Of a stretch of DNA of 64,000 bases, positions 49,227 through 61,283 are shown piece after piece. Position numbers and translations under genes: made by a program. Where the stretch lies: the NCBI RefSeq assembly GCF_963576615.1, contig NC_088711.1:60988248-61052247 (forward strand), given 5' to 3'. Position 1 is the stretch's first letter. Each line of letters opens with the position of its first letter. The DNA is from Watersipora subatra. Its lineage: Eukaryota > Bryozoa > Gymnolaemata > Cheilostomatida > Watersiporidae. A model generated the notes under the pieces. The model searched no databases and was not told the DNA's origin. It saw nothing but the letters and a program-made list of their open reading frames with translations.

Positions 49227-52200
49227 ATGCTCTACGTTTGCCGTAAAAACATTTTTAATGTAGTCCTGATTCTGTTCAGTGAAATAGCTGTAATATGGAA
49301 TGCCGATGGTGTACCAGCTTTATTTGGGACAGAGAACCCATCTGAATATCCTGCAGAGGTGATTCCATATTTCTTGTTTTGTAAGTATTATCTCCTCCTA
49401 AGGTGTTGCTTATTTCATTTCAGGCCATTATTTCTATATGCAAAGAGAGTTAAAACATGTTATTTATATATTTTAACATAAATACAATTGCATAAAGTAA
49501 TTACCCATAATATAAGAAAGAGAGTCAGTTTGCTATGTTAAATGCAGTGAATAAGGAATGTTTATACAAGGATTGTATTTGCTTTGTATTTATGTCATAA
49601 ATTACTGTTTAGCCTACTTTGAATGTTGCATGTGTACTTTTATGAATTTTTTTATTTTTTAATAAATTATTTGCAAAATCTTTCTATTAGTATCATTTTT
49701 GCTTTTATGAAAATGACACGGAGAGCTTGCCAAAATATCTTATAAATATTTAACAAACTTCTCTTTCACTCAGCAAGTGGAGATAACTACCAGAATGAAA
49801 TAAGACCATTCAGTGAAGAGTAAGCAGTCAGAACTCCCATGTAATAATCTTCTCCAATTGCGTAGATTGAACATTTCATTACTGTAAAATCTCTATTTTA
49901 ACGCTACTTTTATTTAAAAACCACCTCTAATAGAGCACCACTATAGGAGAAGGGTTTGAAAAATACAGCGCTGCTCTTTTATAAGTCTCTAACCCACCCT
50001 CTATTTGACAGCCACCTTTGATTGACTGCCATTTTGACAATATTCCGTCTTCACAAACCCATGATAGAAAGTGATCAGTAGAAAAGTGTAAGCAAAATAG
50101 TACTAATAGTTTTATAAAAACTATAACAATACATCCAATAATTATAAAAATACTAATAATATTACATTAGAAATTCCTCTGTCATACAGCCCACGACCTG
50201 ATAATGGAATAAGTGGTAATGGAAAAAAGAAAGGTTAGTGCTGGTTGTTGAAAAAGTAGTTGTCAGCAGGAATTGACAGAGACTACTATCTCAAACCTAT
50301 GTTTTACAACAATAAAATCAATATTAATTAAAGCTGTAGGCCTAACCTACTGTAATGTATGTAATTTAACAAAAGGAAATAAGTTTATTATAACTCTGAA
50401 ATGCAAAATTAGAAGTAAAATGGCAAGCTGCTGTGTAATAAACACAGTTTGAAAGTTGGTTGTGTTGAATGTAGAATGGTTTTGACAGCGATATGTAACA
50501 GAGAGCAAGCATTAGCAATCACGCGTCTGGAAGTTTTCTGCAAACTGGAGTGAAATAAAGAAATGTTCTTGTCACTAAGGGGCGTTGTAGTTCGGCCCTA
50601 GCTTGTAGATAAGATGTAAAGAAATCTGGCTAATGTTCTAGATAATTTAAAAAACCTTCGGTAATTGGACAAAAAATGTAGGCTGATAAACTGTGTACCA
50701 CATTTTCGTACCTGTAAATCGGTTTACGCCTCAAACAGTCTACGTTTATTACAGAAACCTTGGGCAATTAGACAATGCTATAGACTGGTGAAATGCGCAC
50801 GTTTTTCTGGTGAAATTTGGACGACTTAATGGTTATACTATTTGTCGCACGGCCTTATTGGCATTTTGTTGGCCGGTCTTAACTTTGATTAAAAAAGGCT
50901 TCTCAAGTTTATTTTTCGATTTTAGGCCGAATTAATCTATTTATGAGTCATCCGATCAGATGGGTTAGTTTTAAAGTATTTCGGTAGCCTTTCAAAGGTT
51001 TGGTAATATATTTAAATAACTTTATATGTGTTTTGTATCATTATTATACTTAAACGACTCTACAGAAAAATGGTTAAACTTGTTGATGAGATTTTGGTAC
51101 AAGGGTTTGCGACGGCCGTTAATGAATAATATTCGTGAGTTGTGTGCACATGTGCATTTATCATAAATCTCCTAACCAATCATTCCGCTCTTGTTTGGTC
51201 GTGGAATCAATAACAATTAATTCTGTCTTTGTTTTCATAGTTTTAGTGGCAACGTACCTAATAGGATTGATCGTTTTAATATAGGTGAGGGGTTGAAAAA
51301 ATAGAGCGCCATGGCGTTCAAGTAGAGGTTTTACGGTGTTCTTCTTGGGAGGGCTTTGTTGACGTGTTGAAGTTTTTCTGCAAAGGCTGGCTGCTTGAAC
51401 ATAGAAGTGATTTAAGGGCTGGCGCTTTTTCCTGGTTTAAAGCAACCTGTGGCAAGGGTCAAACCATTGACCTGTTGCTTGGCAGTTCACCACAGCTGCC
51501 CTCTTTGGCCTAACAATAAAAGTACTCAAAAACCTAAGCCTGTTTTTAAAGAAAGAATGCAGTTATAAAACTGCAACTATACATTGAGACAAAGTAACTC
51601 TATTATTATACTATGATTCTATGAATTTCAGCTGCAGTGCCTCTGAATGCAGCATTGGTAGCGAACATCACTGTCGGTGAGTATTCTCTGTTTACATTTG
51701 CTGGTTGATACACTGCGTTACTCCATCTTTTAGGGCAACTCACGTATGCACACATGCACACATGCACGCACATCTGCCTATGCCTTCCTTTTATTTCAAC
51801 GGTTAACTAAAAGTAAGGAGCCCTTGTAATCTAGTCCGCCATCATACAGTGGATTTGATTTTCTTATGACCACAGGCTATATTTGTCAAGACAGTTTAAC
51901 ACCACATGAATTTGGAAAAAAAATAGTTTTGTTCGAAAGAATAAATACACACAATAAAGTAAAACTGCTAAAAGCATTGCAGTGTTTTAACATAACCTCA
52001 AATTAAGTTAAATAAATGATAACTAAAATAAGGTAATTTAATCATCTTTCATAAGAAATAAGTGGACAAATGATTACGCTTAAAAAGATTTTGGTCGTCG
52101 AGGCCCTTTTGAAAAGAGAGTGCATCTTTTAATAAGACTAAAGACTAAAACTGAAGTGGCACAGAAATGCCAGTTGTATTATCAGATGTAGTAAAAAGTT

Positions 52201-55200
52201 AGTTCACCATTGTACATGTGCTGCTGTTCAGCCTTAATTTGGCATTCTGACCTAATGCCTAAAACAGAGTAGTGAGAAGTTTTTACATGTAATAAGAAAG
52301 TCCAGGTTCTAGGCTATACTTTAAGAGTTGTCTTTCCATGGCAGCGTAGCAAGGCTGCTAAGATCGCAGCTGTATTTATGTCTTCTAGGAAATACACTAC
52401 AAGCAAGTTTTTTAACTGAGTGAGGCTAAAGTTGTGCGACACTCTGATTTTGGTGTACTTGAACATAATGCAAATTTATGAATATTAATACTGAATTTAT
52501 AAATGAATATTTTTTTGTAATGAGATTGATTTTGCTGAAGTCACTCCATAAGGTTCTGACTATGACTCTATAAGTCCCTGACTAGTACTCTATAGAACTC
52601 TGACTAGTACTCTATAAGTCTCTGATTGGTACTCTATAAGACTCTGACTAGTGCTCTCTAAGGTTCTGACTGGAACTCCATAAGGCTCTGACTATTATTC
52701 TGTAAGACTCTGACTAGTACTCTATAAGTCCCTGACTAGTACTCTATAAGACTCTGACTATTACTCTATAAGTCTCTGACTAGTACTTTATAAGTCTCTG
52801 ATTAGTACTCTATAAGATTCTGAATAGTACTCTACAAGTCTCTGATTGGTACTCTATAAAGCTGGACCTTTTGCATCTCCGAAGACTTCACCCATGGCTT
52901 AAAATGTCGCAAAAAGCATAATAGAGTTAAAATTACACTTATGACCATAGTCTTTTAAATCGTGTGACCTTGTAGTACTAGTTCATTTGCGACAACTTCG
53001 CCTCCGACAGCTCGATAAAAAGTCCAGTTCTCCGCAAGTCAATACGAATGATTGTGCACACATGACACTTTTTCTGTATGTCTACCCTTAAAGCACCTGT
53101 CAAGGTTACTCATTATGTTGATGTTTGAAGAATGTCAGCAAAACTATACAATACTAATACCTACTAAATGCTATACTAATAATAGTTATTATCAGTAAAT
53201 AAGTTGAACAGTGAAACAATTAAATTTGTTGCCTGTCAAAAACAAGTTTATTGGAGTGATTAGATATTAATACTGGGCAATACAGTCACAGTGTTTTTGA
53301 GGAGGTTGTGATGCCTTTGACATTGTATGAAAATTATGTATATTAAAATTCAACCTGTTGATGAGGTAAAAGTACAAGTGCTGCTCTGTCAGTATTGACC
53401 ATATTTGTTGACAGTTTATATTATTTCAGTTATAAAATATATAAAAATTAAGCAAAAAGACTCTATAGATATTGAAGCTGCGAATATTAAGGCTGCTGAG
53501 AATTCGCCTAGTATTTTTCGACTATATGCTGTTAGTGTGTGTATGGAATGCTGTCGGTATTCCTATATAAGGTACATATATATATATATAGATATATATA
53601 TATACTTATATAGCCAGTTATGACAGTTAAAAACATTCAAAAGTTTACTCTCTAAAATTTTATATATGTTTCTGTAATAGACCAAAGCCTTGGCCCACTA
53701 CCATGCGATGAGCCTATAGAAATAACAGGAAGTCTTCATTGTTTGGAGATTTTCACTACCCAGGACCTAAGATCTACTACTCCGACTCCGGTAAGTTTAA
53801 TCACATTTAGTTGCTGATCAATACATGGAAATGTTTTTTACAAAGTAAAACTCTGGCAACAAAAGCTTGTATCAAGACCATGGATGCCATGCAATTTGTG
53901 CAACAGAAGTTTGGCAAGCACATGTCAGTAGTTGTCAAGCGCATGCTGGTGATTGCCAAACACATGTTGGTGATAAACATAGTTGAGTAACATCTGACCA
54001 AGAATGGCGTTGCATAACTGTAATAGCTGTAGCTAAGTTCCGCATACATCATATATTTCCCTGTTAGTTTATTTTCCCTGTTAGTTAGTTAACATTCTTT
54101 CTGCTATCAAAGCAATAAGCGCTAGTTGTCACTTGCTGTCATCAGAAAGCACTGAGCACTAGCTGTTACATCTTTTGCCATCAAAGAGCATTGGGTATTA
54201 GCAGACTGGTGGCTATTTTATAGTGGAAAATGAAGATCTTTGCTCTGCTACTGATAGCGTAAATCTTTGGGCAGTTCTAGCCTAGGGTACTCAGCAAGAA
54301 AAGGCTAGGCTAGAATTTATATAAAATATATTAATTACTCAAGCAAAGCGAAATGGCCTAATAGTCATATTATATCTTAATTATTTTACAGTACAATGAA
54401 AACAGTTTCTGTCCAGAAGGTTACCAAGTGGGAAGGTCATGTCCAGGCTCGGCCACAGTCTTCAGCAATTTGATTAGCAGTGATGGGTCAACTCTGCATG
54501 ATGAAGAGTATGACGTAGCCTGGGGCCATAAGATAGAACTAAATGAATCAACTAATATTACGTTACACTTTCCTGTCTCCTTCAAGGTTAGTATATCTAG
54601 GTGGCATGTTACTAGTAGAGATGAGTGAGGTATTAGGGGCAGGTGACTGACAGCCCCGAATACATGGTACTCTGCTGTTTAGCTCTCGACCTCTAACTTC
54701 CTACCAATAATGTGGAGGTTTCATTTTTTGAACTGTTTCTCATGAGCCATCAAACCACTGACCCTGCTATTGGAATAATCTGGTGTTCCTGGCATGACTC
54801 AGGGTTTCAGTAGAGTCACAAAATAATTCTAAGATTTCCTTGCTGCTGGTTCTTTGGAAATGAGAACGACTAGCCTGTGTCCTGAACAGTTTATTGCTAG
54901 TCAGAAACTCCGAGTTTTTTCCTCTAACCTCGCCTTTTTTGTTATGAATACTCCTAGCATATGCCTAGGGATATCTATCTTTTTAGATAAAATTATTGCC
55001 ACAAAGGCTTTTTCTCTTGCTTGTCAAGGTCTCGCTTTAGCTTGTGCTTTTAAGGTTAATTACTTCATGCCTATTATATGAAAATCAGTGCTATTGTACC
55101 ACTCTATAAACATGTTACATGTCCTCTAACATGTCCTTGGGTCGTCTGCAGACTAACTTGTTCAAAGCTGTTGACAGAATGATACCAGCTTCAGAAAAGA

Positions 55201-58200
55201 CATGTTTACATATATTAGCACAAGGATAGCTACTCACAACCTGCTACCATTTATAGCAACACTCAGGCTAGAGTACGAGTAAACATGTTATAGAGAAGGC
55301 AAATCATACATGCAGCTTAAACATTTTGTCAAGCTTCCAAGTACACTAACAGGAATTGATGAAGAGGTAATGATAGTAAGGTAAACTGTTTGAATCTTAG
55401 AAATGGTTCAGCTAGCTTGATGTGGATTATGTTGCATTGTCTATAAATATTTCTACACGACGTACAGATTGAAAAAAGGAGTAATTAAAACATCAGGCTA
55501 TCAGCTTATAAATCTCATACTTCTGATTGCATGAAACTAGCAGCAGGCTGCCTGAACTTTGTAGCAAAAAGCAAATTTTTAAAAACTCATTTTTGTCGAA
55601 ACCGATTGTTTCCTCATGATTTTTAGCAAGCATTTTGATATGTAGGTCTAGCGATAGTATGATGTTAGTCTCACATATAGGCCAGTCTGACGAAAGATCT
55701 TTTAGTACGAGACGCTGCAGTAGACGCTGTAAACTACCATAGGATTACAGGCTTTGTACTAGAAAAGTTAGGTAACCACGCAGTAGATTGATGAAGTTAA
55801 GCTCATGATGTGAGTGTGAGCTGAGGTGAGCAGATGATTACCGCCATCCATGTACTAAGGGCAGTGATACCACTCATTGGTCGAGGTAGGAGATGTAAAG
55901 CAGCCTAGGACATATCTAGAGTGTTGAACAATAGAAAGGACACATACCTGTACCTAATGTTAAACTAGTCTGTGAACCTTTAGTTTAATTTTCTGACTCA
56001 AACATTCAGAGCCAAAGTTAGTTACTACAACTTGCTTCTATCAGATCATTTTTATTAGTAAGAACAACTCCAGATCGTAATTGAATGTAGAACAGGTGTT
56101 GTATGCACAATTGCAAAATGTAAGTTCCTGAATTTGAAGTTTATTTTTGTATTAAGTAGGACAATTGCTATAAAATTCATCATAAAAATCATTGATGACA
56201 GCTCCGTGTGCCCAATAGGTTGGCTAACCAAGGTGCAGATGCAGTTAGCAAGCAGTGAGCAGGCTGTGGCTCACATGGATGAAATATCACTGCAATTTAA
56301 AACTGAACTTGCTCAGAATGTTTGTAAGTTTTATTAAAAATGTCAGAATTTATTATCACTCAAGATTGTTTTTGATGTTTGAGGTGACCTGATTGCAAGC
56401 ATATTTCAAAATTAAAATCGATAAAACTCGATCACGGTTAAAACACTCAGATAAAACAAGAGTGTGACCTCATCATTATGTCATCTATAATTGTATCAAC
56501 AGAACCATTAGACGCGTAACGCTTCACTTTGATCACAAAATCCGATATCAGCTATAACGACGATAGCAACTAGTGCCGTCATTTTGGCACTGTTCTTTAT
56601 TCAGAACACTTTAACCGCGATAAAGTTTTGTCGATTTTAATCTTGAAACATCCTGGCAGTCAGATCTCCTCAAACATCAAAAACAATTGCAAATTAAAGA
56701 AAAATACCAATATTTCTGATAAAAGCAACAGAAATTTGTGTAAATTCATTTTTAAAGGAAAATAAAAAAGACAGCCCAACTGCTCATAGAAAGCTAATGC
56801 TGCCAAGTACCTCAGATATAAACCCCACGTTAACCATTTTACTGCAGGTATATTCGCTGATACTAGTCGTGGACACCATACCAATCAAGATAGACATATA
56901 TGGCTCCCTAGGAAACGAGACTCTTCAGTTGATCAAAGTCTACCAGCTTGCCGAATGTCCAGCCGATGATCTACTATGTGAGACCTACATCGAATCGCAA
57001 GAGTCAGTTCTCTATAATTCAATGTTTTAACTTGAAAGAATTAATAAAATACAAAAGTATGTATTACATTACACTAGGTGACATGAGAGAAGCGTCAATA
57101 TGACTGGTAAACAGAAATCACATGAGGTGAAACATAACTAGTTCAATTATACCACTTGATGCTGGTGTTGGGGAGAAACATGCTGGTAGGAGTTATTACT
57201 CCAACTTATTCTCTCTGGTGCTATTGGAGCTGTCTCCAACAATAATATCTGCTGCAAAGCTGGCTTTTAGTCAAGATTTTAATGATTATATTTGCTTAAA
57301 AATAAACTTACACAAAATGTTTAATGATTTTATTAGAGTTTATACGTAGGTATTTTTTATCATTTTTAATATTGTCGATGTTTGAGTGTATCTGACTGTC
57401 AGGATGTTTCAAAAATAAAATTGATAAAACATGATCACAGTTAAAGCACTCGAAAGGAAAAAAGTGCAAAATGGCATCACTAGTTGGCAGTTGCTATCGT
57501 TGATATCAGCTATTGCTTTCAAGTTGCAGCATTGAGTCTCTACTCTGTCAGTCTGTTTTCAGAACAACGCAAGAGTTTTTTAATAAAGGCCTTTTTAATT
57601 CCCATTCAGTCATGTATATTTGAACCTTTGTCCAAATTCAGTGTTAGATTATTTATTGTATAGAAGGTTGCATTAAGACACTAAACTGCATTATCTAAAG
57701 TTATAGTCTGTTTTACTGATTTTATATATATATAAAATATTATATTCTTTATATAATATATATTATAATTTTATATATATATAAGTAAACAAAAATATGT
57801 ATATATATATTTATATATATATATAAATATATATACATACATATTTATATTATATATAATATATAAATATATATTATATATTTATATATAAATATATAAT
57901 ATATATTATATACATATATAATTTATATTATAGTGTATTATATTATTATAATACACTATATTAATTATAAATGTATAATTAAATATTATATACTTAAATA
58001 ATATAATACAAATTATATAATATAATATATAATACATATATATTATATTATAATATAATATATATGTATTATATATTATATTATACAATTTGTATTATAT
58101 TATTTAAGTATATAATATTTAATTATACATTTATAATTTATATTATTACCCATATATTATAATTTATATTATATTTAAACAACTGTGAAGGTTTTTAAAC

Positions 58201-59079
58201 TTTGTCAAACAACTGTGAAAGTTTTCAAACTTTGTCAAACAACTGTAACTTTCAAACTTCATATCATGAAGAAAATGTTTTGTGCAGGTCAAATAAATTT
58301 AAAAAAATAAAACAACTATAAAAGAGTTTAGATGTAAATGTGAAATAATTAACAAGTGATATTTAATATAAGTCTGTTTTACTATGATTACAATAAAATA
58401 TTATTCGGTAATGATACAATTAATACGAACTGAGAAAACAAAATAAAAGTCCTGAATATGTTGAATTAATAATAACACTTTTTGCATAGAAGTGTGTGTA
58501 TAAAAAAGTTACTGTTCCACCAACAGCTATCCATCAAAACTCTGAATACGACGATACTGGTACAACGATATGTTAGGTAAAAATAAAATATTGTTGTGTC
58601 TTTGTCTGATGCGCGTGCGTGCGCGTGTGTGTGCGTGCGTGCGCGCGTGTGTGTGCGTGTGCATGTGTGTGTGTGCGTGTGCGTGTGTGTGTAATGTTGT
58701 TATATGTTAAATACAAATCAATTTTCTGACCAAAGACTTTTTTATTACCCGGGCAATGCCGGGTAGCACAGCTAGTATATATATAATAGAAGAAATATTA
58801 GGAGTGAAGTAAATCCGTTTTGTGTGGTGCGCTTTTCAGGTGCGGTAAAACTAACCCCGCCTGAAGAGTTCACCGCACGAAGCAGATTTGTAACGCTTCT
58901 ACTAGAAGTTTACTTGACTTTTAATATTTCTTCTATTATTCTATACTTGACTAATTATCTCTTAGGTTTTTAGTGTAGAGTTCTCTTTTTATATGCTTTT
59001 GCACCGCATTTAGTTAATATATATATATATATAATTTATATATATAATATATATATACATATATATACAAAATTTATAA

Positions 59080-59149
<70 letters not shown>

Positions 59150-59493
59150 ACCATCATATACATCTTAAAATCAACAATTGTGTGAAAAACCATTTATATC
59201 AATAGGATCTGACACAACTATATAATAAGAGCTGCAAATTTGCATCAAAATAAAAGGTCAAGGTAAGTTTTAAATGATAAATCAAGAATTGCGGTATTAA
59301 ATATACCTAAAAGAGAATTTAGAAAATAATTCAGAATGTGGTTTGTTTTAGCCGGATTCTCTATATAGGTTTAACTTCCCTGGACTTTGAGCCAAGAACC
59401 CTGGACAAGCTAGAAATACGGCTGCCTGGTTTGACAACATGGCAGAACTACACTATCAACTACTGGCTGATTAATGAGATTTACATTGACTGA
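49227..59493 (+). CDS. Unrecognised secreted protein, ten-exon model
   Basis: Proposed exons: 49227-49380, 49774-49819, 50190-50233, 51632-51676, 53430-53571, 53688-53790, 54392-54586, 56239-56320, 56848-57002, 59352-59493 (stop). Total about 368 codons. The N-terminus (MLYVCRKNIFNVVLILFSEI) looks like a signal peptide. The body has paired cysteines (CMECC, CDE, FCPEGY, RSCPG, ECPADDLLCE), N-glycosylation sites (NITV, NESTNITL, NYT) and amphipathic beta-like stretches such as VYSLILVVDTIPIKIDIYGS and KLEIRLPGLTTWQNYTINYW. No transmembrane helix follows, so secretion is inferred. I do not recognise the family. Weak points are exon 3 (inside a MITE), the acceptor chosen at 53688 (not 53682) to keep frame, and exon 8, whose frame needs an unusual GTTTGT donor. 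A decaying gene or a missed exon is possible. Confidence 0.55.
49881..51336. mobile_element. MITE, family 2 copy B
   Basis: The right end is GGCGTTCAAGTAGAGGTTTT plus ACGGT and the left is ACTGTAAAATCTCTATTTTA. Subterminal blocks such as GATCAGTAGAAAAGTGT match copy A at 30088. Proposed exon 3 of the secreted gene lies inside. Confidence 0.75.
51677..52554. other. Intron of the secreted-protein gene
   Basis: No coding exon or clear repeat seen apart from a short ACACATGCAC run near 51750. Confidence 0.45.
52555..52862 (+). repeat. Minisatellite, about 22-bp unit
   Basis: Some 13 degenerate copies of GACTAGTACTCTATAAGTCT lie in an intron of the secreted-protein gene. Confidence 0.88.
54587..56238. 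other. Intron of the secreted-protein gene
   Basis: No exon with compatible phase was found. An open frame at 54854-55081 has no recognisable motif. The open stretch at 56134-56238, just before proposed exon 8, cannot be joined in phase. Confidence 0.4.
56372..56688. mobile_element. Fold-back MITE, family 3 copy B
   Basis: GATGTTTGAGGTGACCTGAT at the left and ATCTCCTCAAACATC at the right are inverted. Subterminal AAAATCGATAAAACTCGATC pairs with the inverse GATAAAGTTTTGTCGATTTT. Confidence 0.8.
57370..57560. mobile_element. Fold-back MITE, family 3 copy C (one-sided)
   Basis: GATGTTTGAGTGTATCTGAC then CAGGATGTTTCAAAAATAAA repeats the left arm of copy B. The right arm is eroded. Confidence 0.6.
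57720..58160. repeat. AT-only tract with a large palindrome centred near 58049
   Basis: Nearly pure A/T. From about 57962 to 58136 the sequence is an inverted repeat with arms of about 87 bases and only one mismatch noticed (AATTATATAA against AATTGTATAA), with almost no spacer. Confidence 0.85.
58245..58790 (+). mobile_element. Unclassified dispersed repeat with a conserved 3' tail
   Basis: AACTTCATATCATGAAGAAA, TTTTGTGCAGGTCAAAT and AAGTGTGTGTATAAAAAAGT blocks recur at 21590-21760. The 3' end reads ACCCGGGCAATGCCGGGTAG then CACAGCTAGTAT, a small hairpin tail of a type common at ends of invertebrate retroelements. Confidence 0.5.
58611..58692 (+). repeat. Alternating purine-pyrimidine (GC/GT)n tract
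   Basis: 82 bases of alternating GCGCGTGCGTGTGT type without interruption of purine-pyrimidine alternation except at few points, a Z-DNA-prone tract. Confidence 0.9.
59018..59147. repeat. (AT)n microsatellite
   Basis: Long runs of ATATAT with short interruptions; the longest pure run lies at about 59093-59147. Confidence 0.95.
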
Positions 59494-60019
59494 GAGTGAG
59501 TCGTCTTCTCTTGACTGAGGAGCTGAATTATATAATTTTTATGCAGCACTTTCGATACACTTGCAGGCTTTGCATCGACCTACATGTATCTCTTCTAACT
59601 CAGAGAATGTTTTTTTTCAATTTCGGGCTAAGCACTTGTATGTGGTTTTGTTTGATATATCTTTATCATCTTTGTCATGTCGCAGACACCTGTATGGTAA
59701 TGTCATATCTGTGCGGTAATGTTATAAACACACATGCAGTCATTGCAGTGATATGATGCTTTCTCAGTTAATACCTGTGCAGTTATCTAATAAAAACCTG
59801 TGCTGTGATTTCATCGAACTCTGCTATTCATGGCTAACTACTGATACACTTAGAGCCAGCAGTAAAGTTATAGAAATATTTTATTGTATGTATAATCTTT
59901 TACTGGCATTGGTAATCATTAAAAACTTATGTTTTTTATTACTTGTCAAAAGGAAATGAAAAATAAAAAGATAGAAATCAGAAATTATTTATACTCTTAT
60001 TAGTATATGATATTCATTC

Positions 60020-60888
60020 TCATACAATTCACCCTTTTTGCTAGTAACAGTTTAGCATTTCTTCTGGCAGCGAATGTTAACCTTCCTTTAATAAAACAAA
60101 CTATATAACTGGTTTGGTGATTGAAAATGCCACCAGTACCAACACCATTGAAACAAGGGCTTTTTATTATGCGTTGTTAGAAAAACTTTATCCTGGTTAA
60201 TCCTCAAGTCTAACCACATGATAGTTGTTTTTGTAGAAGTTGTTGAAACTTCACCTGCGCTGTCCTCGGAGTCTATTTATAGCGAGTGAAAGAGAGACAA
60301 TCGTATTTGCAATTCAGTGTAAATAGTCATCTCACGTTTTGGTTGCCGTGCTGATTGACGTATTAATAATGGGCGCTATTATCTTAAGCAAGCCGTTGGC
60401 TGTTAAGACGAGGAGACAACTCTGAGTTATTCATATACTCGCCGTAGTTTACTTTAAAACATCTACTGTTTGTATAGGAGTGGTTGAAGGAGGGAAGAAG
60501 AGAGATAGCTCCTCACAATACTGAACTTGTTCAATTGTCTCCTTCTGATATAGTACTTTCTACACCCTCACTTTCACGAATTAGCTTCGTTGCATCGGGA
60601 CTATCAGATGACGTCCCTTGCATAATTGACAGAGAGGATGATGTCGCTCTTATAAATCATTCTTCTGAAATCATATGATTTTAACTCATTTTTACGACTC
60701 CGCTTGTCTCGTCTCTTACAGACAGACAGACAGACCTCTTGGAAACCTTGCTATTGCTGCCTCTTGTAGTTACATCTGAAAATTACACGTAAAAATAGAG
60801 GCTATGGAAAGCATGTGATTTTAAATTATTTTAGCCAATCAGATCTCAACAAGTGTCACTATCATGGCATGTTTACAAGTTTTATAAT
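60020..60888 (+). pseudogene. Duplicated TPC1 terminal exon with flanks
   Basis: Sequence from about 45262 to 46131 (last intron, terminal exon, 3' flank) is repeated here in the same orientation. The copied exon is 60478-60678. It keeps the TATAG acceptor, the 201-base length and an open frame ([20 protein letters not shown]...INHSSEII), with about 13 substitutions in 201 bases. Its upstream TPC1 exons are absent, so it is probably an exon duplicate without function, unless read from an upstream transcript. The duplicate is cut at 60888 by the second gypsy element. Confidence 0.9.
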
Positions 60889-61150
60889 TGTCATGCAAGT
60901 GCCAAGTATTACTGGTACTTTGCCAACAAACATTATGCTTTTTAGCTAAAGCTTTATACAAGCTAATATTATATAGTACTGTCTCATTATAGCTATTAAT
61001 AATGCTTGTAGCTTTTTACAAAGCTTTTCTATGACCAAACATATAAATACTTGGGTTTTCTGTTATCAAATCAGTTGTCTCTGGAGTGTGCAATAAACCA
61101 TTTCTCTAAATTAATACTCTATTTAATTGCTTCTGTGCAGAAACATAACA
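60889..61150 (+). repeat. 5' LTR of gypsy copy 2
   Basis: 262 bases, TGTCATG...CATAACA, reverse-complement match to the LTRs at 12894 and 17432. TATAAATA at about 61042 and AATAAA at about 61092. Confidence 0.94.
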
Positions 61151-61199
61151 GAAGCTAATTGGCGACAAGGATTTCTCTTTTAAACAGTTACAAAGAGTT

Positions 61200-61273
61200 T
61201 TGTTCAGATTTTATCATTGATAAAATCGATACAAAAAGTTCTAGTTTATTACAAGAGTAACTGTTCAAAATTG
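61200..61273 (+). repeat. Extra hairpin-forming segment in the 5' UTR of gypsy copy 2
   Basis: About 74 bases absent from copy 1. It contains the perfect inverted repeat GATTTTATC-ATT-GATAAAATC. Its end, GTAACTGTTCAAAA, is complementary to the leader just upstream (TTTTAAACAGTTAC, one mismatch). Confidence 0.8.
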
Positions 61274-61283
61274 CACCACTACA

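Noticed and set aside
56134-56238. Extension of proposed exon 8 upstream (open frame with IKFIIKIIDDSSVCPIGW)
   Set aside because: No acceptor gives the phase needed to join the preceding exon, which ends in phase 0. Kept only as an alternative.
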